A stretch of 64,000 bases of DNA from the NCBI GenBank assembly GCA_007258455.2, contig VDFB02373365.1, forward strand, positions 224,467,201-224,531,200, in the 5' to 3' direction. The position numbers were made by a program, and so were the translations under genes. Origin of the DNA: Sequoia sempervirens. Its lineage: Eukaryota; Streptophyta; Pinopsida; Cupressales; Cupressaceae. Of this stretch, positions 11,776 to 21,960 are shown one piece after another (positions within the stretch are counted from its first letter, which is position 1; every line of letters starts with the position of its first letter). Below the pieces are notes generated by a model that did not search any database, was not told the origin of the DNA, and worked only from the letters and a program-made list of their open reading frames with translations.

Positions 11776-12456
11776 CTACTCAGACCTACAAAATTCCATT
11801 TTAATTTCACCATTTTCAACTAACTTTTTGATAAAATGATACTTGATTTCAATGTGCTTGCTTCTTCCATGAAACACAAAATTTTTCGTCAAATCTATTG
11901 ATGAAACATTGTCACAAAATATTGTTGTTCCATCCTCTTGTTCTTCTCTCAAATTTGCCAAGATTCTTCTCAGCCAAATAGCTTGACATGCTGCTGCATT
12001 TGCTGCTATATATTCAACCTTGATTGTTGATAGGGAAACTATGGGTTGTTTCTTGGAAGCCTATCAAATGACTCCTGATCCCAAATGAAACACATAGCCC
12101 AATGTGCTCTTCCTATCATCCAAACTTCCTGCCCAATCACTATTTGTGTAACCAACCAACCCAAACTCATTTGCTGTTGTGTACAAAATTCCATATCCTT
12201 TGGTGCCATCCACATACCTCAGGATTCTTTTACCCTCTTGCCAATGGGTGTCTCTTGGAGTCTCCATAAATTTGAAAATAAGACTCACTCCATGCATTAT
12301 ATCAGGCCTAGCTGCAGTCAAATACATCAAACTTCCAACCAAACTTTTAAACATGGTCAGATCCACATTGCTGCTGCAATCTTCCTTGCTCAACTTTAGA
12401 CCCATGGTTGTTGGTGTTGGGGTAGGCTTGCTTTGAAGCATCCTAAATCTCTTCAA
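11776..12456 (-). pseudogene. Copia RNase H region (broken)
   Basis: From 12456 the frame gives the end of reverse transcriptase and the start of RNase H: SLMYLTAARPDIMHGVS, then TNSDWAGSLDDRKSTLGYV, the SDWAG-DDRKST signature of copia RNase H. A stop at about 12064 ends the first ORF. Further RNase H sequence continues with stops and frameshifts to about 11776; the segment at 11961-11776 (ICDN-like dinucleotide region followed by SKHIEIKYHFIKKLVE) is the usual C-terminal end. The product would degrade the RNA strand during reverse transcription; it cannot be made intact here. Confidence 0.88.
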
Positions 12457-12459
12457 GAT

Positions 12460-13320
12460 TTAATTTGCGTATTTTTCTTGAGAGATAAATATACCATCAT
12501 GCATTTTTTTTACTTCTATACCTAGAAAATATCTCAAGAGACCTAAATTTGTCATTTCAAACTTTCTTTTCATGGCCTCTTTAAAATCAACAATGAGGAA
12601 ATCATCATCCCTAGTGAAAACTAAATCATCAACATACAAGACAACAATCAAAATCTTACCATTTGCTTCCTTGATGTAAAGAGTGGGCTCACCATCGCTT
12701 TTGCTATTAAAGTAATTGCTCATCAAATATGAGTCTATCTTGTTGTATCATGCCTGTGGAGCTTGCTTCAACCCATAAAGAGCTTTCTTCAGCCTATACA
12801 CCTTGTGTTCTTGACCCAAAACTTCATATCCAAATGACTGTTCCACATAAACTTCCTCTTTCAACACTCCATTTAGGAAGGCAGACTTCACATCCATTTG
12901 AAACACCTTCCACTTGTGTTGGGATACAATTGCTATGACTGCCCACATGGTTTCCATCCTTGCAATGGAGGCAAATGTATCATTATAATCTCTCCCAAAA
13001 TATTGTTTGTACCCCTTGACAACTAATCTTTCCTTATGCCTCTCTATTCTTCCATTGACATTACATTTGGTCTTGTAGACCCATTTCACCCTAATAACTT
13101 GCCTGTTGGGAGGCAAATTAGTTAATTCCCATGTGTTGTTCCTCTCTATTGCATCTATCTCCTCATCCATTGCATTACACCATTTCTCCTCTTTCACAAC
13201 ATCCTCAAAATAAACTGGATTACAATGAAAAAATAATGCAAAATTCACACTCTCATCAAATTCTTCATCATACCTTTCATTTTGGTAGATCTCCCTTAGA
13301 CTCTTGGTCTTCTTTGGCAT
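12460..13320 (-). pseudogene. Copia reverse transcriptase (broken)
   Basis: Two same-strand segments. The segment 13320-12748 has the N-terminal RT block (NNTWELTNLPPNRQVIRVKW, KTKCNVNGRIERHKERLVVKG, FQMDVKSAFLNG, KKALYGLKQAP), including motif A Asp (MDVKSAFL). After a stop, where the family usually has AWY, 12726-12460 continues with the catalytic YVDDL box (12636-12622) and the NLG-YFLGIEV motif. The catalytic Asp residues are intact, but stops at about 12748 and 12460 break the protein. Linker sequence rich in GAGCTCC words lies upstream (13390-13640). Confidence 0.93.
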
Positions 13321-13389
13321 TAGGGAGGTGAGAGTGGGGTCTAAACTTTCACTACTACTACTGCTCTACTAGACAAGTTGGTTTAGGAG

Positions 13390-13640
13390 CTGTTGGGAGC
13401 TCTCAGGAGCCATCTAGAGTTGTTGAGAGCTCTTAGGAGCCAATCTTCTGGCTATCTTTGGCTGCTTGCATTTCTGTTTGCTCACTTTAGGACCAATCAT
13501 AAGCTCTCTGCGAGCAAATCTCTGGCTATTTGTGACAGTCTTCCTGATTATCTACCTGCATTAGGAGTTGTCAGAAGCCGTCAGGAGATTTTAGGAGCTC
13601 TTCCAGAGTTTTCAGGAGCTCATCCAGAGCTTTTAGGAGC
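13390..13640 (-). repeat. GGAGC-rich integrase/RT linker of copia element
   Basis: The DNA carries about a dozen imperfect TTAGGAGCT/TCAGGAGC words and, in the coding sense, an Ala/Pro/Ser-rich linker (APKSSG, APENSG). The same words occur in this element's LTRs, an unusual sharing of a short repeat between LTR and coding linker. Confidence 0.6.
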
Positions 13641-13659
13641 AACTGCAGGCTCATCTTGC

Positions 13660-14850
13660 TGAACTTCTTGTTCTCTCGCTTCTTCTTTAGGAGCTGTCAG
13701 AAGTGGTTTTGAGCTGTTAGAAACTATCACTCTGTTCCATGACTCATCTTCAAGGAACTCCATGTCCCTACTAATGACAATTTTCTTGGTGACTAGGTTG
13801 TACAACCCTTTAGGCTTTGGAAACCTCACTATAGCCCATGAAAATGCATTTCTCACCCTTGCCATCCAATTTCTGCCTCTTTTCTTTAGGCACATGAGCG
13901 TATGCTACACACCTAAACACTCTTAAGTTCTCAACCATCCACTTGCATTTTGTCCATTCATTTTGAGGGATTTTGTCATGGACTGCCTTTGTTGGACTTC
14001 TATTTATCAAATATATAGTTGTTTCTATAGCCTCTCCCCAATATTCAATTGGGAGTCCCTTTGCTTTCATCATGCTCCTTGCCATCTCCATGATGATCCT
14101 ATTCTTTCTCTCAGACACTCCATTTTGCTGTGGAGTATAACTGGTTGTTAGCTCCTTCTTGATGCCATTTTGCTTTCAAAAATTTACAAAATGATTTGGG
14201 GCATACTCTCCTCCTCGATTTGACCTTATGACCTTGACGAAATGTCCACTCTTCTTTTCATCCTGGACCTTAAACAACAAATACTTATCAAAAGCTTCAG
14301 ATTTATGTTGCAAAAAATAGACCATCTTACGACTGTAATCATCAACGAAGGTCATAAAAAATTGGCCTTTACCAATAGATATGGTTTGCATAGGGCCTAC
14401 CAAATATGTGTGCACCAGCTCCAATAGTGCTCTTGCCCTTGTAGAGTTGCCTGATTGAAAGGGCTGCCTATGTTGCTTGCCCAAAATGCAAGCCTCACAC
14501 TTAACATTAGGTTCTACTATTCTTGGAAAACCATCAATTATTTTGTTCTTGGACAAAAGACTTAAACCAACATAGCCTAAATGTCCATACCTAAGATGCC
14601 ATAACTTGGAGGGGTCTTGAATAGTGCTCTTGAGGGCTACTTGTTGTACTGTTGTACATTTTCCATTCATGAGAGGTGCAGTAACAGACTGGGATGAGAA
14701 AAATGTCTCAATCTTCAAAGGAAACATCCGGTTCTTTGTCATGTGAACTGCTGCAAACACTTTCATCCTTTCATTCTTGTCATTAATAATGCATTGAACC
14801 TTCTCCATCAACACTTTGTATCCATTTTGGATCAGCTTTCCAACATTCAT
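13660..14850 (-). pseudogene. Copia integrase (first catalytic Asp lost)
   Basis: The frame 14850-14176 has the GAG-pre-integrase region with the HHCC zinc site (LWHLRYGHLG ... CEACILGKQHR). Next is the core: the usual HTDL position reads HTYLVGPM, so the first catalytic Asp is Tyr (codon TAT at 14406-14404). The second Asp is present (FVDDYSRK), and the third residue is present in GVSERKNR (14118-13810 segment). A stop at 14176 separates the halves. The C-terminal part includes RVFRCVAYAHVPKEKRQKLD, typical of copia. The element cannot make a working integrase. Confidence 0.93.
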
Positions 14851-15019
14851 GAGGTTATGCTTTAACCTAGGAGCAAGAAATACATTCTATATCTCTTTCT
14901 TCTCACCTTGCTTGGTGCATATCATAATAGATCCTCTACCCACAACTCGAACTAATCCATTGTTCCCCATTCTTATCTTTGACTTTACATTCTTATCAAT
15001 GAAAGAAAAAAAAATTTCA

Positions 15020-15240
15020 TTACCACTCATGTGGTTGCTGCAACCATTGTCCAACTACTAGACTTTGGGGCTGCCTTCTTCACCAATGTTGCACATGATA
15101 AAGGTTGTGGATTGATTTCCTTCAGCCACATTTGCATTTTGTTTTGACTGATCATTGTGCTTTTTCCAGCACTCACTTGCATAATGACCAAATTTATGAC
15201 AGTAGTAGCATTAAACATTGGTTTTGTCATTCATTTGATT
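15020..15240 (-). pseudogene. Copia zinc knuckle and protease remnant
   Basis: A CCHC knuckle CYYCHKFGHYASECW lies at about 15212-15168. The protease site reads LDNGCSNHMSG at about 15058-15027, where copia proteases usually have LDSGCSNHMTG. It is directly preceded by two TAG codons where tryptophans are usual (KVWWLDSG). Catalytic Asp is present, Ser is Asn, and the two stops kill the frame. Confidence 0.85.
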
Positions 15241-15417
15241 CGAATTGCTGTTCTTCTTGCCTTGTCAGGAGCTGGTTTGAGAGTTGCTCACTCCCTCTTG
15301 GTTGCTAGCTCATTCTGAGCTATCTCCTCTAGCATTTCCTTGTCTGGAGTTTCCATGACCTCTACCTCTTGAGCTCCTTCCACCATTGTTTCTTCTCCCC
15401 CTTCCTCTTGCATTTGA

Positions 15418-16080
15418 CTAAGCTTTAAAAGATTGATCTTGGGAAGAAGTAGTAGACCTATTTAGGCATTGCTCATGGGTTTGCAAAGAACCCATCATCT
15501 CATTAGTGAACAGTGTTGTGAGATCCTTTTCCTCTTCAATGGCAATCACCACTACATCAAACTTCGTGGGTAAGCTCTTGAGTATTTTCTCCACAATCCT
15601 TTGATCGTCCATAAATTTTGTATTCATGCTCAACTAGTTTATCAAACTTGAGAGTCTTTTGTGAAAAATTGAGATGGACTCATTGTCCTTCATTTCAAGA
15701 GTATCAAACTCTCTTTGAAGCATTTGGAGCTTCACCAATCTAACTTTATTAGTCCCTTTATACTTGGTCTGGAGGATTTCCCAAGCTTCCTTTGCATAGT
15801 TAGCTGCTGATATTTTGGGAAAAATGGCCCATGTCAAGGTTGCTTCTATTAAACTTAATTCCTTAACATCTTTTCTTCTCAACTCCTTTAGTTGGGTCTT
15901 TTGGTTGTTTGTGAGAACTGCATATGCTGTAGGATAAGTTACATCATTGAAACCACTAATCACAAACTCCCATAAATCATTTGCAACCATTATGGTCTTC
16001 ATCTTCTTTTCTTGAGCATCATAGTTATGTCTATTAAAGGATGGTGGTTGCTGCCAACTCTTCCCTTCATCTTCAACCAT
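15418..16080 (-). pseudogene. Copia gag
   Basis: Start MVEDEGKSWQQPPSFNRHNY at 16080. A UBN2/gag domain follows: WEFVISGFND, AKEAWEILQTKYKG, LQMLQREFDTLEMKDNESIS. After a stop at about 15634 it continues in the same frame as LSMNTKFMDDQRIVEKILKS and KFDVVVIAIEEEKDLTTL to 15418. This is the standard copia capsid region. Downstream Arg/Gly-rich sequence leads to the zinc knuckle. At least two stops interrupt it. Confidence 0.92.
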
Positions 16081-16151
16081 GTCTCCAACACAAAAAACAA
16101 AACAACACCTAGAAAAAAAATTCCCTAACTCACAAAGAAATGGGGCCTATA

Positions 16152-16163
16152 GCTCTGATACCA
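16152..16163 (-). other. Primer-binding site of copia element
   Basis: TGGTATCAGAGC on the minus strand, directly abutting the CA end of the 5' LTR; complementary to the 3' end of plant initiator tRNA-Met. Confidence 0.92.
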
Positions 16164-16828
16164 TGTCAAAATAATTTCTAAATGAATAGAAAAACACAGA
16201 GCTGCTGCTCTATTTCCAAATCAGTTGGGAATACATAATCAAAATGCGGAAGCACAAGGAGACATGCAACTTTCTTTGTATTCAATAAGTTGGAAATGAC
16301 AATACATAAAAGACTAAGCATAATAATTTAGAAAATAAACTCTAAATTACAGACTACTAGCTACTGAGAGCTTTCATGAGCTGCTCACATAGATAGACAA
16401 ACTTCAAGAGCTTCTAGGAGCTCACTGTCAAGAGCTACACAGAGCTCTTTCAGGAGCAATCACTGCTCACATACAAAAAAAACACAACTATTGTTGTTCA
16501 GATACTTCTCAGAATCACATAGAGAATAAAATAAAACATTCCTCTTTAGACTACTGCTACTCAGAAACTCTTCTTCCAACTGACAGAACTAACTGCCTTC
16601 AATTTTTTTTGTCTCTTCAACATTCCCTCTCAAAAATTTAAAATTACCTACCACCATAAATTGGGAATTCAAAATAGTCTACCACATTTAATTCTGGAGC
16701 TTTCAGGAGTTGTAGGGATGGAGATCCCAAAAACTGTCATTGATGATGGGGCTCTTGACAGGTAGGTGAAATAGCTGGGGGATCTGACGTGAGAGAAGGA
16801 GGCTTCAAGAACAATTAATTTTCCAACA
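16164..16828 (-). repeat. 5' LTR of copia element (665 bp)
   Basis: The partner of 10986-11650, equal in length, and differing mostly by transitions. It is followed on the right by GGTTC, the near-match of the left flank GGTTT. Confidence 0.92.
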
Positions 16829-17420
16829 GGTTCTTCATGAGGAGCCATTGATTGGAAGTGGTTGGAAAGTCACAACAGTTAATGAAAGAAGTTGATTAGA
16901 AGGGAAAAGGGGTCGCTAAAATCATAGAAAATCGTGGTTTTGTGGATTGCAGTTGATTGAATCACCAGTGTTGTAGCCTTTTCCAAAACCAATGTCATCC
17001 TAGTCAAAGGGTTGCTAACAAGTATTGCAAAGAAGAAGATTGAAGTCATTGTTTATTGCTCAGCCAAGGAGATTTTGAAGATATAAGTTGCCATTTTGAT
17101 TGTTGTTTAAAGACTATAAGCTATCAGTGGAGGAGATAGCTTTAATGTGAGGTGCAGAGCATGGTTTTTATAACTCTTGGAGTTAAAGAAAAACCTGCAG
17201 TCATTAAAATCATAGAAAGAGAGAAAGGTTGTAGATCGAAGAATTTGAAGACTGTGAATGCCAAATTAAGAGAAAGGTGACAGTGTTAGTGAAAGCAGAG
17301 CAAAAGATCCAAGAAGATTTGAGGAGAGATTGTTGAAGAGGAGATCATTAGATTGGGGAAAAAGGAGGAATCATAGTTTTTCAAGAAGGTAAGTTTAAAT
17401 TTATTTATTTATTTATTTCA

Positions 17421-18190
17421 ATGGGAAAGACCGAAAAGAAAGAAAAGAAAGAAACTGTAAATTTAAAGTGTGGAAAAGATAGTTTGAAAGATGAATTGGT
17501 GAAGGTCAAAAAGTATAACTCAAAATTGATAGAGAAGATAATAGAGTTTTCAAAAGAAAGATGTAATTATTTGTGTGAGAATAAAAATTTGGAAGAAGAA
17601 TTAGAGAAAGTGAAAAAGGAAAAGGAAGAGCTAGAAAATAGATTGTAGCTATTTGATGAGGTCAAGAAAAGGAATGAAGATTTGGAGAAGAAGTTAAAAT
17701 TGTTGGAGAAAGAAAATGAGCATTTGAAATGAAAGTCACTGGTGTGTGATGATACATGTGATACAAATGATTTGTGTTCTTCATTTGATATGGGTGATAT
17801 AGTTAAAGTTTCTTCAGGTAAAGAATGTGAAGTTGAAGATGAAGATGTGTCTGAAACTAATGTTTTTGCAGCATGTGAAGCTGATAAAAAATGTTGGTTT
17901 GAAAAGAGAAAAAGTTTGGGAAAACATGGGCAAGGAATGAGAGAGCCCATTCAACCAATTGTGAGGCCAAAGAATGAAGGCCTAGGATATGGTGAGAGAG
18001 ATAGAAGTGATGTAACAAGTGTTACAAGTTCACACAAATAAGCTAAAAGTGTGGAATTTATGGAATGTTCTCATTGTCATAGGGGAGGACATAAAAAAGA
18101 GAAATGTTAGGATCTTCATCCTTGTACAATTTGTGGGTTGAAGAATCATTCTGAAAAATCATGTTGGAACAAAGAGTGGAGTGGATAGTT
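17421..18190 (+). pseudogene. Coiled-coil / G-patch-like / double zinc-knuckle gene of element B
   Basis: ORF 17421-17648 starts MGKTEKKEKKETVNLKCGKD and is a long Lys/Glu/Leu coiled coil. After a TAG it continues in frame 1 (LFDEVKKRNEDLEKKLKLLE), then in another stretch from 17742 as an acidic segment (VEDEDVSETNVFAACEADKK). The G-patch-like sequence follows (KSLGKHGQGMREPIQPI ... NEGLGYGERD, about 17912-18003). Two CCHC knuckles come last: CSHCHRGGHKKEKC and CTICGLKNHSEKSC (about 18064-18160). TAG replaces the Trp expected in KCWDLHPC. A nucleocapsid-like RNA-binding protein is inferred. Homologous to 5158-5643 plus 9512-9840. Confidence 0.7.
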
Positions 18191-18480
18191 TGAGAAAGAT
18201 TGGAACAGAGAGTGGAATGAACAATCTGAGAACGATTGTATGAAGATTAATTATGGATGGATTGATGGATCTAGTTTGAGAAAAGTTACAGGTATGTTTA
18301 AAAGGTTCTATAAATCTAAATGTTAGCATGTTAAAAGCAATAAGGTGTCATATGATCTAAGAGATAGTGAGTCTTCTCTATGTTAGAGAAAGAAAAGGAA
18401 AACCTTGTGATCTAAGAGAGTCTATCTGCACATTAAGTTGCTCAGGTTCAGTTTACAAAACTTCAATACCGTATTGTGAG

Positions 18481-18661
18481 TCTCAAAAGAAAAAGGGAGT
18501 ATGTTGGAAAATGATGCATGAGCCTCACCATTTTGTTGAAGATTCCATACAAAGTTTTTAGTAAACAATTAATTTTAATAACTGTTTGTATCTGCATGTT
18601 ACTCATGTTGATTGTAACAGTCATGTGCATGCATGAACTATATTTAGAATTTTAATGGAAA
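18481..18661 (+). repeat. Polypurine tract and truncated 3' LTR of element B
   Basis: The purine run CAAAAGAAAAAGGGAGTA (18484-18501) is followed by TGTTGGAAAATGATGCATG at 18502, which aligns with 10434 onward. Alignment stops at about 18661 (TAATGGAAA), so the TATA and R regions are missing on this side. Confidence 0.75.
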
Positions 18662-19131
18662 GCATTATTTTGTATTTTGTATTTTAACAAACCTATTTTG
18701 TGCATGTGTTGCTATAATCGTGGCCGAAAAGAGAGAGCATTATTTTGCATTTTCTATTTTCATTGTCCTCCCAGAGACCTTCACATTTTAAAAACTATTC
18801 CTTTGCTAGTGCCGTCAGGGCAATGGAGGAAGAACGATGAGAGGCTGTTTGAACCATGGCTGGGAAAACTTTCTTCTTCACCGTGTTCTCATACTCGGTC
18901 GTTAGGAAGGCAATGAGGCATCGAAACTCATTTCAAGTTTTAATATCTATTTTAAAACTGATGCCACCAATGTTTTCCCTTACCTTTACTTCCGCCAACT
19001 CATACTAAGATATTGGGCTCTATAGATAGTTTTGAAAACTTTTAGAAATGCCGAAGCTCCCTTTTTTAAAAGTATGAGCTTTTTTTTGAGTTCAAAAGAA
19101 TGTCGGCCTTAACATTAGTTTAGAAGCCATT

Positions 19132-19203
19132 CAAAAATGCTAATGACAAATGAATCACTTAAAAGAATGTCTTCGAAAATGCCGATGACAAATGAATCAC
19201 TTT
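19132..19203. repeat. 42-bp tandem duplication
   Basis: AAAATGCTAATGACAAATG and AAAATGCCGATGACAAATG, both followed by AATCACTT, recur 42 bp apart. Confidence 0.75.
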
Positions 19204-19225
19204 TGATTTTCTCCTTAATAAGGGC

Positions 19226-19580
19226 TTCAAGCAAATTCATAGCCAACAATTCATAATTCATCGTCAACAATTCATTCCCACGATAAATTCACCTCATGGA
19301 AAATTCATCACCAACAATTCATCCCATTAACATTTTGTAATATACATTTCCAATTGACCTTGAGATTATTTTTGCAAAAGTATAATTTCCAAGATATTGT
19401 TATATAATTGGTTTACTAGAATAAAATAAAATATATAAAAAAATGTTTTCATTTTTATTATCCTAAATCAAAATTTCTAATTGTATATATGATGAATTAT
19501 CCTTAAGGTGAATTGCTATCATGACGGTGAATTTTCCATGAGATGAATTTGTCATAATGATGAATTTTCCGTGAATTTTC
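19226..19580. repeat. Degenerate AATTCATC repeats arranged as an inverted repeat
   Basis: The left arm (19226-19335) repeats ACAATTCATC-like words and contains CACCTCATGGAAAATTCATC. The right arm (19490-19580) carries the reverse complement (GGTGAATTTTCCATGAGATG) and repeats GATGAATT. The about 155-bp centre is AT-rich. This could be a decayed foldback or MITE-like element; no target-site duplication was identified. Confidence 0.55.
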
Positions 19581-19959
19581 CTAAACAATCACTTCGGGTG
19601 CCACGGTTAGTATGGAAACGATACAAAATGCCGCCACACCATTTGCTTATGTGGTTTTGATAAGGTATGTCGCCGATAGTCGTTTCATAACCCATTTGAT
19701 TCAGTTTACAACATCCATATGAGCACGATTGGTTACTTTACCAACCAAACAAAAATCTGAACCAAACTAACTTTGTGCTTCCGGCCATAAAATCATACGA
19801 GAGCTCGTGATCGAGTTACAAAGGCAAGAACTTTTGAAATAGGGGTCGACCGACTTCAAGGTTTTGTTGGCACTTTTGTCTTTTCATACAAAATTTCGCT
19901 GTGAGAAAGATCTGTAGCTTAAGTAGCATCACCGCGCGATATCAACAATGGATATGAAA

Positions 19960-20400
19960 TCTTTAATCAATCCTCTACTTTTCCTGTGATTCCAGAAGCC
20001 ATGTAGAAGTCACCACCGAAAGTATCAAGCATAGTCGAGAACTTCATGGGGACCATAAAATCATCCCAATAACTTTGTGCCAGTGATAATTCATTACTCA
20101 GCCTTGGCGCGATTTCTTATATTGTGGGAGCATGCTTAATCTAAATATGCCGATGCTGTACAACGCTAATCCTCTCTTCAATTGCTTTGGCGATAGGTTC
20201 CTGCTTGTTAATCTCTACCTCTTTCTTCACTAACTCTAATGATAATTTCAATCGCTTATATGCACCTAGTTCTTCGAGCGCCGTTTGACGTTATAGCTTA
20301 TTTGTTCCAGGTATAAAAGTACCAAAGCCGGCTAATCTCAAAGAGGTGAAATCACTGACATGCTGAGTGTGTATCAATGACCAATCTAAGTCCAAAACAA
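19960..20400 (-). pseudogene. Fragment resembling mitochondrial Lon protease N-terminal domain
   Basis: Minus-strand translation gives THTQHVSDF/RLAGFGTFIPGTNKL-like sequence at about 20385-20300, then EELGAYKRLKLSLELVKKEV and INKQEPIAKAIEERIS at about 20280-20170. This matches the region of plant LON1-type proteases just before the AAA+ domain (HVGDF-PRLADFGAAISG; ELDVYKRLKLTLELVKKE-EI-K-Q-IAKAIEEKISGEQRR). Stops and losses follow. Sequence at about 20105-19975 (SYWDDFMVPMKFSTMLDTFG) is coherent but I do not recognise it as Lon. No ATPase or Ser-Lys catalytic dyad region is present. It may be a processed or captured gene fragment; intron loss cannot be judged here. Confidence 0.65.
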
Positions 20401-21334
20401 GGCGGTACCACTCATCTGATACCAGCGAACTCCTCAAGATAGATGCTGCCGATTCCTATCCTCATCAATTATCGGGCTTTCTGAATACTAGTAAACGTCC
20501 CTTTCTGTAGGATTTTCATCAAATAATAGCTCGGGTGGATTAACCTTTGTCTATGCCTCCACATTTTGTATCGTGCCACCACAGATCTCATGGATTAGTG
20601 AGATCGCACTTCTTTTGGCACGTTTTACTTTCCCTTCCGTAGTTGTTCACGGCCTACATCATATCTCACATACAAAAGTGCATTATAGAATGATAACTCT
20701 TGGTCAAAACTATGCAAGTAATCTAGCGGAATGCGGATAGAGTACTATCTATACCAATCAAAGCCAGGAAGCAGCTTTCTGTGTCAGCCAGGAGTAAAAT
20801 CTGATTAAATTTGAAGACATAATTTGCATCCTCTTCACGTGCGATCACTATCTTGGTCAACCAGGAAACTCTGATCCTTTGTGACTCATTTAAAGATATG
20901 CCACAAAATGAAAAGACATTCTATATACTTCACATTATCATAGTACAAGCCTATTTTCAGATTATTTCATTCTTCGCCATTGGTCTTCATCAGAATACTG
21001 CCCCCGAAGGTAATGTTTTGCATCTTTTTAGAACTTCTTCTCTTACAACAGTTTAGGGAGTGAAACTAAAAGCGATATCACAGTCTTAAATCCGTAAATA
21101 TCCTAATGTATTCCTTCAATGAAACCCTTCACGACTGGATGCTCTGTTTCAATGGTCCTGATTATCAAGAGGAAAGTACAAAATTTGCCAAACTTAAAAT
21201 ATGGGCAACACACATCCAAGGGATTTATTTATCGTTGATCTCAAAAATTGACGAATCCATATCCATGGGGCCCAAACAAATGAATCTGCAAGAGCAGCAG
21301 GTTGGTGGGGGAGTTCATAGAAATGGATAAACAC

Positions 21335-21815
21335 AGTGATTGATAGGTAGTTACATGTCAATCGACAAGACGTGGGTCGAAGCAAAGTATCGACTGTAAA
21401 ACTTAATCCGTCCAATTCATAGTGATTGATAGGTAGTTACATGTCCATCGACAAGACATGAGTCGGAGCAAAGTATCACTGTAAAAATTAATCCCTCCAA
21501 TTCATAGTGATTGATAGGCAGTTAGATGTCCATCGACAAGACATGGGTCGAAGCAAAGTATCAACTGTAAAAATTAATCCCTTCAATTCATAGTGATTGA
21601 TAGGTAGTTACATGTCCATTGACATGACATGGGTCGAAGCAAAGTATCATTGCAAAAATTAATTCCTCCAATTCATAATGATTGATAGGTAGTTACATGT
21701 CCATTGATAAGACATGGGTCGAAGCAAAGTATCAACTATAAAAATGAATCCCTCTGATTCATAGTGATTGGTAGGTAGTTACATGTCTATCGATAAGACA
21801 TGGGTAAAGTATCAA
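21335..21815. repeat. Tandem array, about 5.6 copies of an 85-86 bp unit
   Basis: Units start at 21335, 21421, 21506, 21592, 21677 and 21763 with AGTGATTGATAGGTAGTTAC and contain TCGACAAGACATGGGTCGAAG. The last unit is cut at about 21815, where a TA/TG microsatellite begins. Units differ by a few substitutions. There is no unique sequence between them, so it is a minisatellite, not a CRISPR-like array. Confidence 0.95.
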
Positions 21816-21960
21816 TATATGTATCTATATATGTACATATGTATGTATGTATGTATATATGTATATATGTATATGCATACGTATATATATACATATACAT
21901 ATATTTATATATACATATATCTATATGCATATATATTTAGTATGTATATATATAATTTAG
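21816..21960. repeat. TATG/TA/TACA microsatellite
   Basis: Alternating TATGTA and TATACA words directly follow the minisatellite. Confidence 0.9.

Larger units (their letters stand above)
10986..16828 (-). mobile_element. Ty1/copia LTR retrotransposon, nearly complete but inactive
   Basis: A 5843-bp element on the minus strand: 5' LTR 16828-16164, primer-binding site 16163-16152 (TGGTATCAGAGC), gag, protease, integrase, reverse transcriptase and RNase H in copia order, polypurine tract 11664-11651, and 3' LTR 11650-10986. Flanks are GGTTT (10981-10985) and GGTTC (16829-16833), a 5-bp duplication with one mismatch. The LTRs differ at roughly 8-10% of sites by eye, so it is old. All reading frames carry stops, and the first integrase Asp codon is now Tyr. 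Confidence 0.95.
10434..18661 (+). mobile_element. Element B: LTR element with coiled-coil/G-patch/zinc-knuckle gene, split by copia
   Basis: The 5' LTR is 10434-10738, followed by a primer-binding site at 10741 (TGGTATCACAAC, matching the first eight bases of the plant tRNA-iMet site). Interior: 10739-10985 and 16829-18501. A polypurine tract at 18481-18501 precedes the 3' LTR, which is cut at about 18661. A minus-strand copia element (10986-16828) is inserted in the leader. No protease, integrase or reverse transcriptase is seen in about 1.9 kb of interior, so it depended on another element. The left LTR begins TA instead of TG by mutation. Confidence 0.75.

Noticed and set aside
12085..12436. 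Plus-strand ORFs over the copia pol region (also 12729-12938, 13131-13331, 15105-15308)
   Set aside because: Antisense shadows of clear copia RT, RNase H and zinc-knuckle sequence.
21335..21815. Possible CRISPR-like array
   Set aside because: Repeats are head-to-tail without unique spacers, in a plant-type genome.
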